Shown here piece after piece: positions 55,395 through 62,892 of a DNA stretch of 64,000 nucleotides. Where the stretch lies: contig CBDCQE010000001.1 in the NCBI GenBank assembly GCA_965220505.1, positions 1,550,001 through 1,614,000 of the forward strand. The letters run 5' to 3'. Under the pieces are notes generated by a model. The model worked only from the letters and a program-made list of their open reading frames with translations, had not been told where the DNA came from and did no database searches. A program made the translations under genes and the position numbers. Positions within the stretch are counted from its first letter, which is position 1, and every line of letters starts with the position of its first letter. This DNA is from Bin87 sp965220505. GTDB taxonomy: Bacteria > Chloroflexota > Dehalococcoidia > Lucifugimonadales > UBA3495.

Positions 55395-56087
55395 TCAGTG
55401 CGGGTCAACCGTGATCAGTTCGGCGATCCGCCGGAAAATGCCGTCGCCGATACCTGAAACGTCCGTAATCGCCTCGGGGCTGGCGAATGGTCCTTCCTGC
55501 TCCCGGTGGGCAACGATCGACTCCGCTCGCACGCCACCGATGCCCGGGAGGGTCTCCAGGCACTGGACTCTGGCCGTGTTTATGTTCACTGGCGGCTGGC
55601 AACTTTCGGACTGGCCCGCTTCGTCAGCGTTCGGCGCCGATCCATCGCTCAAAGGTTCACCAGGTCGGACAGTCTCACCGGCAGCGGGGATGTTGTAATG
55701 GGCCGCGTCAGTAGCGTAGGCCGCCAGGTTGATCCGGCCCAGATCGGCGCTTTCGGTGGCTCCACCAGCGAGCCGCAATACAGCATCCAGCCGTTCACCC
55801 CTGGCCACCGAGTACACGCCCGGGTTAACCACCTCCCCAGTGATGTACACGGTGATCTCCTCCGGGAGGGCCGTCGGAGATGGCGTCGGCGCTTGGGTTA
55901 TGGCACCGGGCGGTCCAACTGCGCCGGGCTCAGAGGTCTCTGCTGGCGCAATTATCTGGACCCCATCGGGCTCAGGTTCACCGGCGCCGCCGGCGAAAAC
56001 CATCCACGCCGCAACGAACAACAGGGGCAATGCCACCGCTCCGGAGATTCCGACCGCGATCAGTTTCTTCGTCCCTGACGGTCCCAA
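55395..56087 (-). CDS. comEA: ComEA-type DNA receptor
   Basis: 230 residues with a TTG start behind GGAGG. One N-terminal membrane anchor (residues ~9-32) is followed by a Pro/Ala/Thr linker, an SLBB domain (EITVYITGEVVNPGVYSVARG) and a C-terminal helix-hairpin-helix pair (VNINTARVQCLETLPGIGGVRAESI, then FASPEAITDVSGIGDGIF). This layout is the Gram-positive-type ComEA that binds double-stranded DNA at the cell surface. It is directly upstream of comEC. Confidence 0.92.
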   Translation of the reverse strand: MGPSGTKKLIAVGISGAVALPLLFVAAWMVFAGGAGEPEPDGVQIIAPAETSEPGAVGPPGAITQAPTPSPTALPEEITVYITGEVVNPGVYSVARGERLDAVLRLAGGATESADLGRINLAAYATDAAHYNIPAAGETVRPGEPLSDGSAPNADEAGQSESCQPPVNINTARVQCLETLPGIGGVRAESIVAHREQEGPFASPEAITDVSGIGDGIFRRIAELITVDPH

Positions 56088-56258
56088 GCCGGTATTCCTC
56101 CGGGCTATCCACGCAAAAAGCCGACCGCGAAGCGCTTCGCCTTCCCCACTTCACATCCCCCACGCCTCGCTGTCGGCCGTGGCCAATTTAACCACGTTAC
56201 GTAATCAATATACACGCGCCCAGATTACCAGATTTTGCCCTTTTTTGTGATTTTCTTA

Positions 56259-57197
56259 TTAATCCTCACATTTGGGGCGTCCAGCGGTGTCACAGGTGTT
56301 CCATGACTTCCCGGCCGCGATTCCGGCCCGCAATGCGTCGGCGGCCACGGACCCGTACATACCCGCGACTACAGTGGCTCCTTCTTCGGCTATCCGCCAG
56401 TCCCGGGACTGGATTTCCTCAACCGATTGTTGCGCCAGGCGTCTGCCGTAGTCATTGATAAACCTGCCCAAAGCCTCCGGATCGGCATCTGCGCCCATCC
56501 TACGGAACAGGCGAAACATGGGGTCAGTGCGAGCCGCGTTGTAAGCGTCGTGGAACGTCAGGTTCGCCGGATGATCGCGCAGCAGCAGTGACACGCCGAA
56601 ATCGATCAGGCGGATACCGCCGTCCGCCCGCAGAATGGTATGGGACCTTCCTTCCGGGTCAGACACCGTGGCGTCGTTGTAGCAAACGCCGGCGGCGTGC
56701 AATCGCGACAGGCTCGTTGCCAGTTCGCGCCCAATGCCGTGCATCCGCTCGGCCGAGGCCGCTTCGGGGTTCAGATCGGTCAGGAAAGGGCCGTGCACGA
56801 ACTCCTCGGTAAGGAATCCTTCGATGCTCGGCAACTGCCGTGGTCCCAATCCGAGGTCGCCGGCAGTCCCGGCGATCTCAGTCTCGCCGGGGCTCTGGCA
56901 TGGCTTGATCACGATGCCAACGGCTTGCCCCCGGAGCCGACCGGCGATGATTGCCACGCGCCCCCGTGTGCGCCCGTCGTAGCGAATGTCTACATCGGCC
57001 GATTCTGGGCCATAAACCAGGTCGTACGAGGCCGGGAACAGGCCGTAGACTGAAAACGTCGCGACACGTTGATCCGCGACGAGCAGTTTCCACAACGCAT
57101 CGTCATGACCGGCAATCGGCCACAGCGGCCACAGGCGTTCGGGACACCGGCCATCCCGGACTGCGGCATCCCTCTCCGCGATGTCATCTTCACCCAT
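56259..57197 (-). CDS. Protein-kinase-fold protein, Bud32/RIO-like, unknown substrate
   Basis: 312 residues. The C-lobe resembles Bud32/RIO kinases: LHAAGVCYNDATVSDPEG carries the catalytic Asp (YND, where Bud32 has HGD), the metal Asn position is Asp (TVSD), and LIDFGVSLLL holds the DFG. An N-terminal region (about residues 1-80) precedes the lobe and is not recognised. The insert SHTILRADGG between the two motifs is unusual. The ATG at 57197 is preferred over an upstream TTG. It may be an atypical small-molecule or protein kinase; no tRNA-t6A partner is nearby. Confidence 0.6.
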   Translation of the reverse strand: MGEDDIAERDAAVRDGRCPERLWPLWPIAGHDDALWKLLVADQRVATFSVYGLFPASYDLVYGPESADVDIRYDGRTRGRVAIIAGRLRGQAVGIVIKPCQSPGETEIAGTAGDLGLGPRQLPSIEGFLTEEFVHGPFLTDLNPEAASAERMHGIGRELATSLSRLHAAGVCYNDATVSDPEGRSHTILRADGGIRLIDFGVSLLLRDHPANLTFHDAYNAARTDPMFRLFRRMGADADPEALGRFINDYGRRLAQQSVEEIQSRDWRIAEEGATVVAGMYGSVAADALRAGIAAGKSWNTCDTAGRPKCED

Positions 57198-57269
57198 CCC
57201 GACCAAGCCGGCGATGACCCGGCGGATGGAAGAAAGCTGCTCCTCAGTGTACCGAATTTCGGGCTCCGG

Positions 57270-57626
57270 TCACCCACCCCCACCCAACGCGAATCCGCTC
57301 GGCTGCGTCTCATCCGGCGCCAACGCGCGGATACGGACCACCGCATGCAGGTTGATGGGGCCGTAAACGTGCGGGTAGATCTCGCCCGAACGGGAAGGCT
57401 CCCGCACCAGCGGCGACCCTTCGGGCAGGCGCTCGGTGTCTACGTCCAATGCCAGCAGATCGGTTCGGCCGGCAAACAGCCGCGCCGCGACCTGCAACAT
57501 TTGCGCTTCGTCGCTGCTGGCGTGGATAAAGCCCTCTTCTGCCAGCGACGGCGCCCGGTATTCGCCCTCAGTGACGGCGGCCTCCCAATCGGACCGGAAC
57601 GCGAGGTGGTAGATGATGGAGGGCAT
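57270..57626 (-). CDS. DUF952 family protein
   Basis: 118 residues. The family pattern is clear: IYHLAFRSDWEAA, then GEYRAPSLAEEGFIHASSD, then GEIYPHVYGPINL. DUF952 proteins resemble ADP-ribosyltransferase-like folds and have no established role. It starts 15 bases after the end of the beta-lactamase-like gene on the same strand, so the two are probably co-transcribed. Confidence 0.8.
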   Translation of the reverse strand: MPSIIYHLAFRSDWEAAVTEGEYRAPSLAEEGFIHASSDEAQMLQVAARLFAGRTDLLALDVDTERLPEGSPLVREPSRSGEIYPHVYGPINLHAVVRIRALAPDETQPSGFALGGGG

Positions 57627-57641
57627 GCTCCGTGGACCCGA

Positions 57642-58754
57642 TTACCGGCAGGCCGCCCGCACCGCTCGCGAAATGGCCGCGAGACGGGGGTTGTTGGTGG
57701 CGCTGGCGCGGAACCCGTTGGTGATGTACGCCACCGCGAGGCCCATGCCGGGATCAGCCCAACCTACAGAGGTACCGGCCCCTCCGTGCCCGAAGGTTCC
57801 CAGGCCGTCGCCGGCGTTGGTGGTGGCTCCCATGCGGCTGTCGTCCAGAACCAGGCCCAACGAGCGGCGCATCCGCGTGCCCAGGGAAAAGTCGTTGGCT
57901 TCGGAATCGAGGCGCGTGACCTCAGCCACCGTCTCCGGCTGGAGGATACGGACGCCGTCCAACTCGCCTCCGTTACACATCATGGCGTAGAAACGGGCCA
58001 GGTCTCGGGCCGTGAAGATGCCACCGCCGGCGGGATGCACCGCCTGATGCACTTCCGGCCGGTTGTAAGGGCGTATCATGCCCGGGCGGTCGCAGTCTTC
58101 CATGGCGTGGATGCGAGAAACGCGAGGCTCGAGCTCCGCCGGCAGTCCCACGTACCCGTCGTGCAAACCCAGCGGATCCAGAATTTCCTCCCGGAGAAAC
58201 ACGCCGATGTGTCGCCCGTCGATCCGGCGCACCAACTCGCCGATCACCCAGCCAAAGTTGCGGGGGTGGTACGCCATGATCTGCCCGGCGGGATAATCAG
58301 GGATGATGTCTTCCATGCACTCGACCACGTAGTCCCAGTCCTGCCACCGGTCCCAGGACAATTCCGGTGGGGTCTCCGGGAAGCCACCCCGATGGGTCAG
58401 GACATGGCGGATGCTGACCGCGTCTTTGCCGTGCTTGGCGAATTCGGGCCAGTACTGCGCCACCGTATCGTCCCAGTTCAACTGCCCCCGCTCCCAGAGG
58501 ACGTGCAGGCAGGCGGCCGCCAGCGGCTTGGTGGAAGAGTAAAGGATGAACATCGTGTCGGCCGCGACCGGAGTGCCACCGGCATCGTCGGCCAGCCCAC
58601 CCCACAGATCGACGGCGAGGCGGCCGTGCCGGTAGACAGCGAGGCCGGCTCCCGGGTGCAACCCCCGATCAATCTGCCGCCGGAACAGGTTTTCCAACTC
58701 CTGCACCGCCGTCGGGTCCATTCCTACTTCTTCCAAGACTGTGGTGGTGGTCAT
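57642..58754 (-). CDS. Beta-lactamase/class C-type serine hydrolase (EstB-like)
   Basis: 370 residues. The Ser-x-x-Lys motif is SSTKPLAAACL, the Tyr motif is in MAYHPRNFGWVIGELV, and the KTG-like C-terminal box is weak (TFGHGGAGTSVGWADP, with His-Gly-Gly in its place), as in esterases of family VIII. There is no signal peptide, so a cytosolic esterase or peptidase role is more likely than antibiotic resistance. It is adjacent to DUF952 on the 3' side. Confidence 0.85.
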   Translation of the reverse strand: MTTTTVLEEVGMDPTAVQELENLFRRQIDRGLHPGAGLAVYRHGRLAVDLWGGLADDAGGTPVAADTMFILYSSTKPLAAACLHVLWERGQLNWDDTVAQYWPEFAKHGKDAVSIRHVLTHRGGFPETPPELSWDRWQDWDYVVECMEDIIPDYPAGQIMAYHPRNFGWVIGELVRRIDGRHIGVFLREEILDPLGLHDGYVGLPAELEPRVSRIHAMEDCDRPGMIRPYNRPEVHQAVHPAGGGIFTARDLARFYAMMCNGGELDGVRILQPETVAEVTRLDSEANDFSLGTRMRRSLGLVLDDSRMGATTNAGDGLGTFGHGGAGTSVGWADPGMGLAVAYITNGFRASATNNPRLAAISRAVRAACR

Positions 58755-58810
58755 CGATTGTCCTCTATGGTTGCGAGTCGGGCGACGTGATCCGGTGTGG
58801 CGCCAACGAA

Positions 58811-59248
58811 TCAGTCAGCGAAAACGGTGTTCATGTTCGCCGACAGGTCAAAAAAGTGCTGCAGGCTCTGGTTGTACCGGAAGAACATGTCCGCCCGCAG
58901 CTGGTCCCCCGTGGCATTGGTGGAAATCTCATTCAGCATGTCCAGGCTGACCAGCGTCTGGCCCGCTCCCGCCCCGCCGTTGGTCTTGATGTCCTCCAGC
59001 ATGGCCTTCCAGGCGTCGGTGTCCATCTCGATGAAGAAGTCCACGTTGATCAGGTCGTAATCGTTGCCCGACCGCGCCGAACTGCACTCGAACGCTTCAA
59101 AGGTGACTACGAACACTTCGTCGCCTACCTTGACACCCATGGACGCGTCGACGGTGCCAATCTGGCGGTAGGCGGGATCATCGTTGACCAGTCGCCGCAA
59201 TTCTTCAAACCAGGCCAGCGACGGGAATACTATCGGTTCAGCAGTCAT
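58811..59248 (-). CDS. SCP2-like sterol-carrier-domain protein
   Basis: 145 residues. The overall pattern (FPSLAWFEELRRLVNDDPAY, then GTVDASMGVKVGDEVFVVTF, then VDFFIEMDTDAWKAML) resembles the SCP2 lipid-binding fold, which holds hydrophobic ligands in a tunnel. There is no signal peptide. It is transcribed in line with the beta-lactamase-like gene (56-base gap). The lipid or CoA-ester ligand is unknown. The family call is moderate because it rests on pattern only. Confidence 0.6.
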   Translation of the reverse strand: MTAEPIVFPSLAWFEELRRLVNDDPAYRQIGTVDASMGVKVGDEVFVVTFEAFECSSARSGNDYDLINVDFFIEMDTDAWKAMLEDIKTNGGAGAGQTLVSLDMLNEISTNATGDQLRADMFFRYNQSLQHFFDLSANMNTVFAD

Positions 59249-59309
59249 TCAGAGATGGCCTCCGGGCTCGGGAAACGCCGGTCGCTGCGATGCGGGACCG
59301 GTTGTCGCG

Positions 59310-59618
59310 TTATTCGTGGAAGTAAGGATCTCCCGTCTTCTCAGCGGCTGAAAACGGGGCCATTTTGCGAAGATAGTGGTCCGGCTCAGTGGTAGACGGA
59401 GCTTTGCCCAAAGCGTCGTCAACCATTTTATAGTACCGAGGGTCGAGGTCCCGGTAGGTATCGGCTTCCGTCCTGCCTCGCGAGAAGGACGACATGATGC
59501 GCTCCATCCCGTAGTCGCCACAGTGTTCGCAGTTGACATCGGTCGCCGCTGAGGCCACCTTGAAAAAGTAACTGCTCACCTGAGCGCACGACTGGCAGCG
59601 ATACTCGTAAATCGGCAT
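59310..59618 (-). CDS. FmdB-type zinc-ribbon protein
   Basis: 102 residues. The zinc ribbon is at the N-terminus: MPIYEYRCQSCAQVSS, then the second pair CEHCGDYGMERIM. The C-terminal half is a charged, largely helical extension (RDLDPRYYKMVDDALG) and is longer than in minimal FmdB proteins. The family is often found beside formamidase/acetamidase and other catabolic genes and is thought to be regulatory, without proof. It is on the same strand as the SCP2-like gene (61-base gap). Confidence 0.8.
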   Translation of the reverse strand: MPIYEYRCQSCAQVSSYFFKVASAATDVNCEHCGDYGMERIMSSFSRGRTEADTYRDLDPRYYKMVDDALGKAPSTTEPDHYLRKMAPFSAAEKTGDPYFHE

Positions 59619-59741
59619 GTTTGGGCCACCTTACGGGCCGAGGGCAGTGCCGCACGACGCTGGCGCCGGCAGACATCTGATCCCAACGAAACTCCGCAGG
59701 CGATGGTATAGGAACGTGCCGGCGGTGTCAAAACGCCTATG

Positions 59742-60185
59742 CTAAGCAACGTTCCCGTCGAACCCATCGCTGTGGCGCTTGATATCGATTACGGGCGAGC
59801 GATCCTGGGCATCGAGTTCCGTCACGGAGATGATGGCCTCACCGGTTGCCTCGTCGATCACAACATCCTGGATCAGGGCCACCGTCGCGCCGATGAAGTT
59901 GGGGCGGTACTGGCTGCGGGTGGCAAACACACCCCGTATGGGGTTGGCCGGGTTGTGCCCCGGATGCAAACGCAGTTCGTAACCACGCGCCTCCGCTCGA
60001 TGCAGAACGAACAAAGTCAGGATGCGGTCACCCGGTTCCAGACCCATCACACCATCGGCAAAGTCGGGAAGCACCACGATGTCAGACGGATGCTCTCGCA
60101 TTTCGTCGGAAGGCGCGTAGTCGGTGAACCGGCTCCGGACGTATCCGATTGGAGTGACCTGAATGGAGCTGAGATCGGCGTCCAT
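59742..60185 (-). CDS. tRNA (N6-threonylcarbamoyladenosine-N6)-methyltransferase-like, TrmO/TsaA family
   Basis: 147 residues of the TrmO/YaeB beta-barrel family. The N-terminal VTPIGYVRSRFTDY, the central RGVFATRSQYRPNFIG and the C-terminal DRSPVIDIKRH are visible. TrmO in E. coli methylates t6A37 of tRNA-Thr with SAM; family members without the C-terminal domain are common, as here. The gene ends ahead of FmdB and starts 19 bases after the alpha/beta hydrolase gene end. Confidence 0.8.
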   Translation of the reverse strand: MDADLSSIQVTPIGYVRSRFTDYAPSDEMREHPSDIVVLPDFADGVMGLEPGDRILTLFVLHRAEARGYELRLHPGHNPANPIRGVFATRSQYRPNFIGATVALIQDVVIDEATGEAIISVTELDAQDRSPVIDIKRHSDGFDGNVA

Positions 60186-60204
60186 GGCTGGGTGTGACCG
60201 TCAC

Positions 60205-61089
60205 TCAGTTGGCCGCCACAGCCGCAGCGCCAACATCAGCAGACAGAGAGGCCAGCCAGTTGATCACCGCCTCGCCGGCCGCCGGCATCATGTTGGTCAA
60301 GGAGTGGTTTCCGCCTTCCAATACCAGGTATTCTGCTCGCGGGCTGTTCACGGCGGCGGCGACCATATCCTGCGGAACATCCAGCAGCCGGGTGTGCGTT
60401 TCCTGCGAACCGGACAGCACGAAGAGCGGCGCCGTGATCTTCGGGGCGTGCATAACGACGTTGTACCGTTCCAGCGGCCCATGCTTGTCGATGTATGCCA
60501 TGGCCGAGAACATTTCCTTGATCGGGAAATCCACGTAGAACAGGTCCAGGGCCCGTCCTTCGGCCTCCATGCGATCCGCGGTCTCCAGGTTGGCGCGGAA
60601 CTCCTCGGCGTCCGGCGACTCCATGTAGTAGGAACAGGACAGCCGCACCGGAGAAATTGGCACAACCGCCGCCACGCGCGGGTCGTTCTCCACGGCGCCG
60701 TAGTAGGTAACCTTCACGGCGCCCATGCTCTGGCCCAGTATGGCGATGCGCCGGTATCCTTGCGCTTCCAGGTAGTCGATGCCCGCCCGGAGGTCCTGCC
60801 GGCCGTTGTCCAGGATCTCGTAGGCGTTGCCCTCCGCCACGCCGGTTTGCCGGTCGACCCAGACGGTATCGTGCCCCCGGGTGTTCAGGGTCAACGCCGC
60901 GTACCCCGCGCTCCGCAGGTCGTTGGCCATGTTGGCCGTCGCCGGAGTGTAGAAGTTGCGGCCCGACCCGTGAATGACCATGGCGGCGTCGATGGGCCCG
61001 GCCGGGGCCACGTCAGTCTCCGGAGCGAAAAACGCTCCGTCCAGTTCCATGCCATCCGCGGCGGTAATCCGAATCAGGTCAACCAGCAT
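60205..61089 (-). CDS. Alpha/beta hydrolase
   Basis: 294 residues from the ATG at 61089 (AGGAGG upstream). The oxyanion-hole block is AMVIHGSGRNFY, the nucleophile elbow is AILGQSMGAVKVTYY (Ser in GQSMG), and the catalytic His is in EGGNHSLTN near the end, with the acid likely in SGSQETHTRLLDVP. There is no signal peptide. The protein resembles dienelactone-hydrolase or esterase-type members, but the substrate cannot be named. It is separated from the cytochrome oxidase genes by a terminator. Confidence 0.82.
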   Translation of the reverse strand: MLVDLIRITAADGMELDGAFFAPETDVAPAGPIDAAMVIHGSGRNFYTPATANMANDLRSAGYAALTLNTRGHDTVWVDRQTGVAEGNAYEILDNGRQDLRAGIDYLEAQGYRRIAILGQSMGAVKVTYYGAVENDPRVAAVVPISPVRLSCSYYMESPDAEEFRANLETADRMEAEGRALDLFYVDFPIKEMFSAMAYIDKHGPLERYNVVMHAPKITAPLFVLSGSQETHTRLLDVPQDMVAAAVNSPRAEYLVLEGGNHSLTNMMPAAGEAVINWLASLSADVGAAAVAAN

Positions 61090-61189
61090 GGCTGCTTCCT
61101 CCTGGGTGTGCCGGCCAGCGCAGGGCGGCGTTCTTCGATGCTGGGCACAGTTTACACGCAATCGAAGCCGCGTTCATCCCGGCCACCCG

Positions 61190-61225
61190 TGGCAAAAAGC
61201 AAGGGGCAGCCGGTGCGGCCGCCCC
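61190..61225 (-). terminator. Terminator of the cytochrome oxidase operon
   Basis: On the minus strand a GC-rich stem (GGGGCGGCC... / ...GGCTGCCCC, one mismatch) is followed by TTGCTTTTTGCC, 25 bases after the stop of the subunit IV-cytochrome c gene. Confidence 0.7.
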
Positions 61226-61250
61226 AAATGACCCCGATTGCCCGCTGCCG

Positions 61251-62126
61251 CTACCTGAGTTGCAGCAGGTATTCGACCAATGCATCCACGTCTTCATCCG
61301 TCAACGTGATGCCAGCCATGGTGGCGCTCATCAAACCCTGTTGGTAGTCCTGGGACAGCCCATCAGCGGTTCCTGCCGTATACGCGTCGGGCTCCACAAT
61401 TGACTCCCGGATGTACTCCTCCGCCGAATAACCGGAGATGCGGTTGGCCGCGGCCGATGCTATCCCGTCGAGCGGCGGCCCCAGCACGCCCTGGGCTACC
61501 CCCTGTATGGTGTGGCACGAGGCGCACGCCCCAGTGCCGATGAACAGCGTTTGCCCGGGTGACGCGCCGGCCGCAGCCCCGCCGGGGGGTGCAACCGGGG
61601 CCAGGTCCGCGGGGTTCGCCGGCGGAGGCAATTCGTCGGGCAACGGACGCTCAACCACTGCGTGCGTGTCCTCGGCGTGATGTTCGAAGGGGACCTGCCG
61701 TGGCTCCGAAAAAGCTCGCGGCGTAGGGCGAAACACGCCGAACAGCAGCACCAGGGAGATCGCCACCACGAGCCCCAGGGCCAAGCCGGCCACGAAGATC
61801 TGCCACAGCAACTCGTGCTCGAACTTCAGGTGCATAAAGAACGCAACCACGCAGAAGAACTTTATGACCGACAGGATGACCAGAGGCGCGATCACCACGC
61901 CGCTGCCCTGCAAACCCTCCGGGACGATGATGAGGAATTCAACCAGCGTGATGATGGCAAGGAAAATCGCGAGCAGGCCGTATTGCTTCAACCCGCCGTG
62001 AACACCCTCCGGCACGTGGCCGAAGAAAAACCGCGAGATCCCGGCATCCTCGTGGGCCGCGTGTTCCTCGTGGGCCGCGTGTTCGTCATGGGCCATTGCG
62101 GCCTCCTGACCGGGGTTGGTGCTCAT
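61251..62126 (-). CDS. Cytochrome oxidase subunit IV fused to cytochrome c
   Basis: 291 residues. A His-rich N-terminus (AHDEHAAHEEHAAHED) precedes three hydrophobic helices of the prokaryotic COX4 type (about residues 48-130; FFCVVAFFMHLKFEHELLW). A Pro/Ala linker and then a cytochrome c domain follow, with CASCH at residues 201-205 and a Met ligand in the QQGLMSATM region. Cytochrome c is usually fused to subunit II in caa3 oxidases, so this fusion to IV is unusual. It would let the oxidase accept electrons directly. The alternative ATG at 62096 also has a strong AGGAGG site. It follows subunit III by 22 bases. Confidence 0.83.
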   Translation of the reverse strand: MSTNPGQEAAMAHDEHAAHEEHAAHEDAGISRFFFGHVPEGVHGGLKQYGLLAIFLAIITLVEFLIIVPEGLQGSGVVIAPLVILSVIKFFCVVAFFMHLKFEHELLWQIFVAGLALGLVVAISLVLLFGVFRPTPRAFSEPRQVPFEHHAEDTHAVVERPLPDELPPPANPADLAPVAPPGGAAAGASPGQTLFIGTGACASCHTIQGVAQGVLGPPLDGIASAAANRISGYSAEEYIRESIVEPDAYTAGTADGLSQDYQQGLMSATMAGITLTDEDVDALVEYLLQLR

Positions 62127-62148
62127 CTGGTGGTTGCCTCCTCGAAAC

Positions 62149-62838
62149 CTAGCTGATCAGTCCGGTGACCCAGTTCCATCCCTGCACTGCCGCGTGGCCC
62201 GCTTCCGGAGGACCGTCAAATCCCCCAATCAGGTAAAGCAGCGTGAAAATCACGATCCAGACGATGTCGACGAAGTGCCAGTACAGGCCGGCAATGTCTA
62301 CGTCCAGGTGAGAGGGTCGTCCTGCGGGGTTGCGCGCCGCAATGATTGCCAGGCAGATCAACCAGAAGATGCCCAGAGTAACGTGCGCGCCGTGGAACCC
62401 GGTCAGCGTGAAGAAAGTACTGCTGAACAGATTGGTTTCGTAACGCAACCCTTCGACACGGAAGAGGTTGAACTCGTACACCTGGAAGCCGATGAAAATG
62501 CTGCCCAAAATGATCGTCAGCACCAGCCACTGGACTAGGCGCTTCTGGTTCCCGTTGCGAGCGGCGGCCACGCCCATCACCATGGCGAACGAGCTCATCA
62601 GGAGCACGAAGGTGCTGACGGTCGTGATGGGGACATCAATGATGTCCTTGGGGTACGGGCCAACGATGCTCTGCCCCCGGTACACCATGTAGGTGGCGAT
62701 CAGGGAGCCGAAGAAGAGACAGTCCGAACCGAGAAACACCCACATGAGGAGTTTCCGGTGATTAATCCCGGTGGTGGTCTCTTCCTCGTGGGCCGGCGGA
62801 TGCGCCGGCGGGGCATGGGTCGTGTCTGCGTGAGCCAA
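62149..62838 (-). CDS. ctaE: Cytochrome c oxidase subunit III
   Basis: 229 residues with five hydrophobic helices. The family blocks LLMWVFLGSDCLFFGSLIATY, FTLTGFHGAHVTLG and WHFVDIVWIVIFTLLY are clear. Subunit III stabilises the A-family oxidase and its proton uptake. The gene lies between subunit I (54-base gap) and the subunit IV-cytochrome c fusion (22-base gap), all on the minus strand. The N-terminus is His/Pro-rich and cytoplasmic. Confidence 0.93.
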   Translation of the reverse strand: MAHADTTHAPPAHPPAHEEETTTGINHRKLLMWVFLGSDCLFFGSLIATYMVYRGQSIVGPYPKDIIDVPITTVSTFVLLMSSFAMVMGVAAARNGNQKRLVQWLVLTIILGSIFIGFQVYEFNLFRVEGLRYETNLFSSTFFTLTGFHGAHVTLGIFWLICLAIIAARNPAGRPSHLDVDIAGLYWHFVDIVWIVIFTLLYLIGGFDGPPEAGHAAVQGWNWVTGLIS

Positions 62839-62892
62839 CGCGCTCCTCCTGCCTGGTTCTAATCTGCGTAAGCCGGGTACTTGCGGAGCGGC

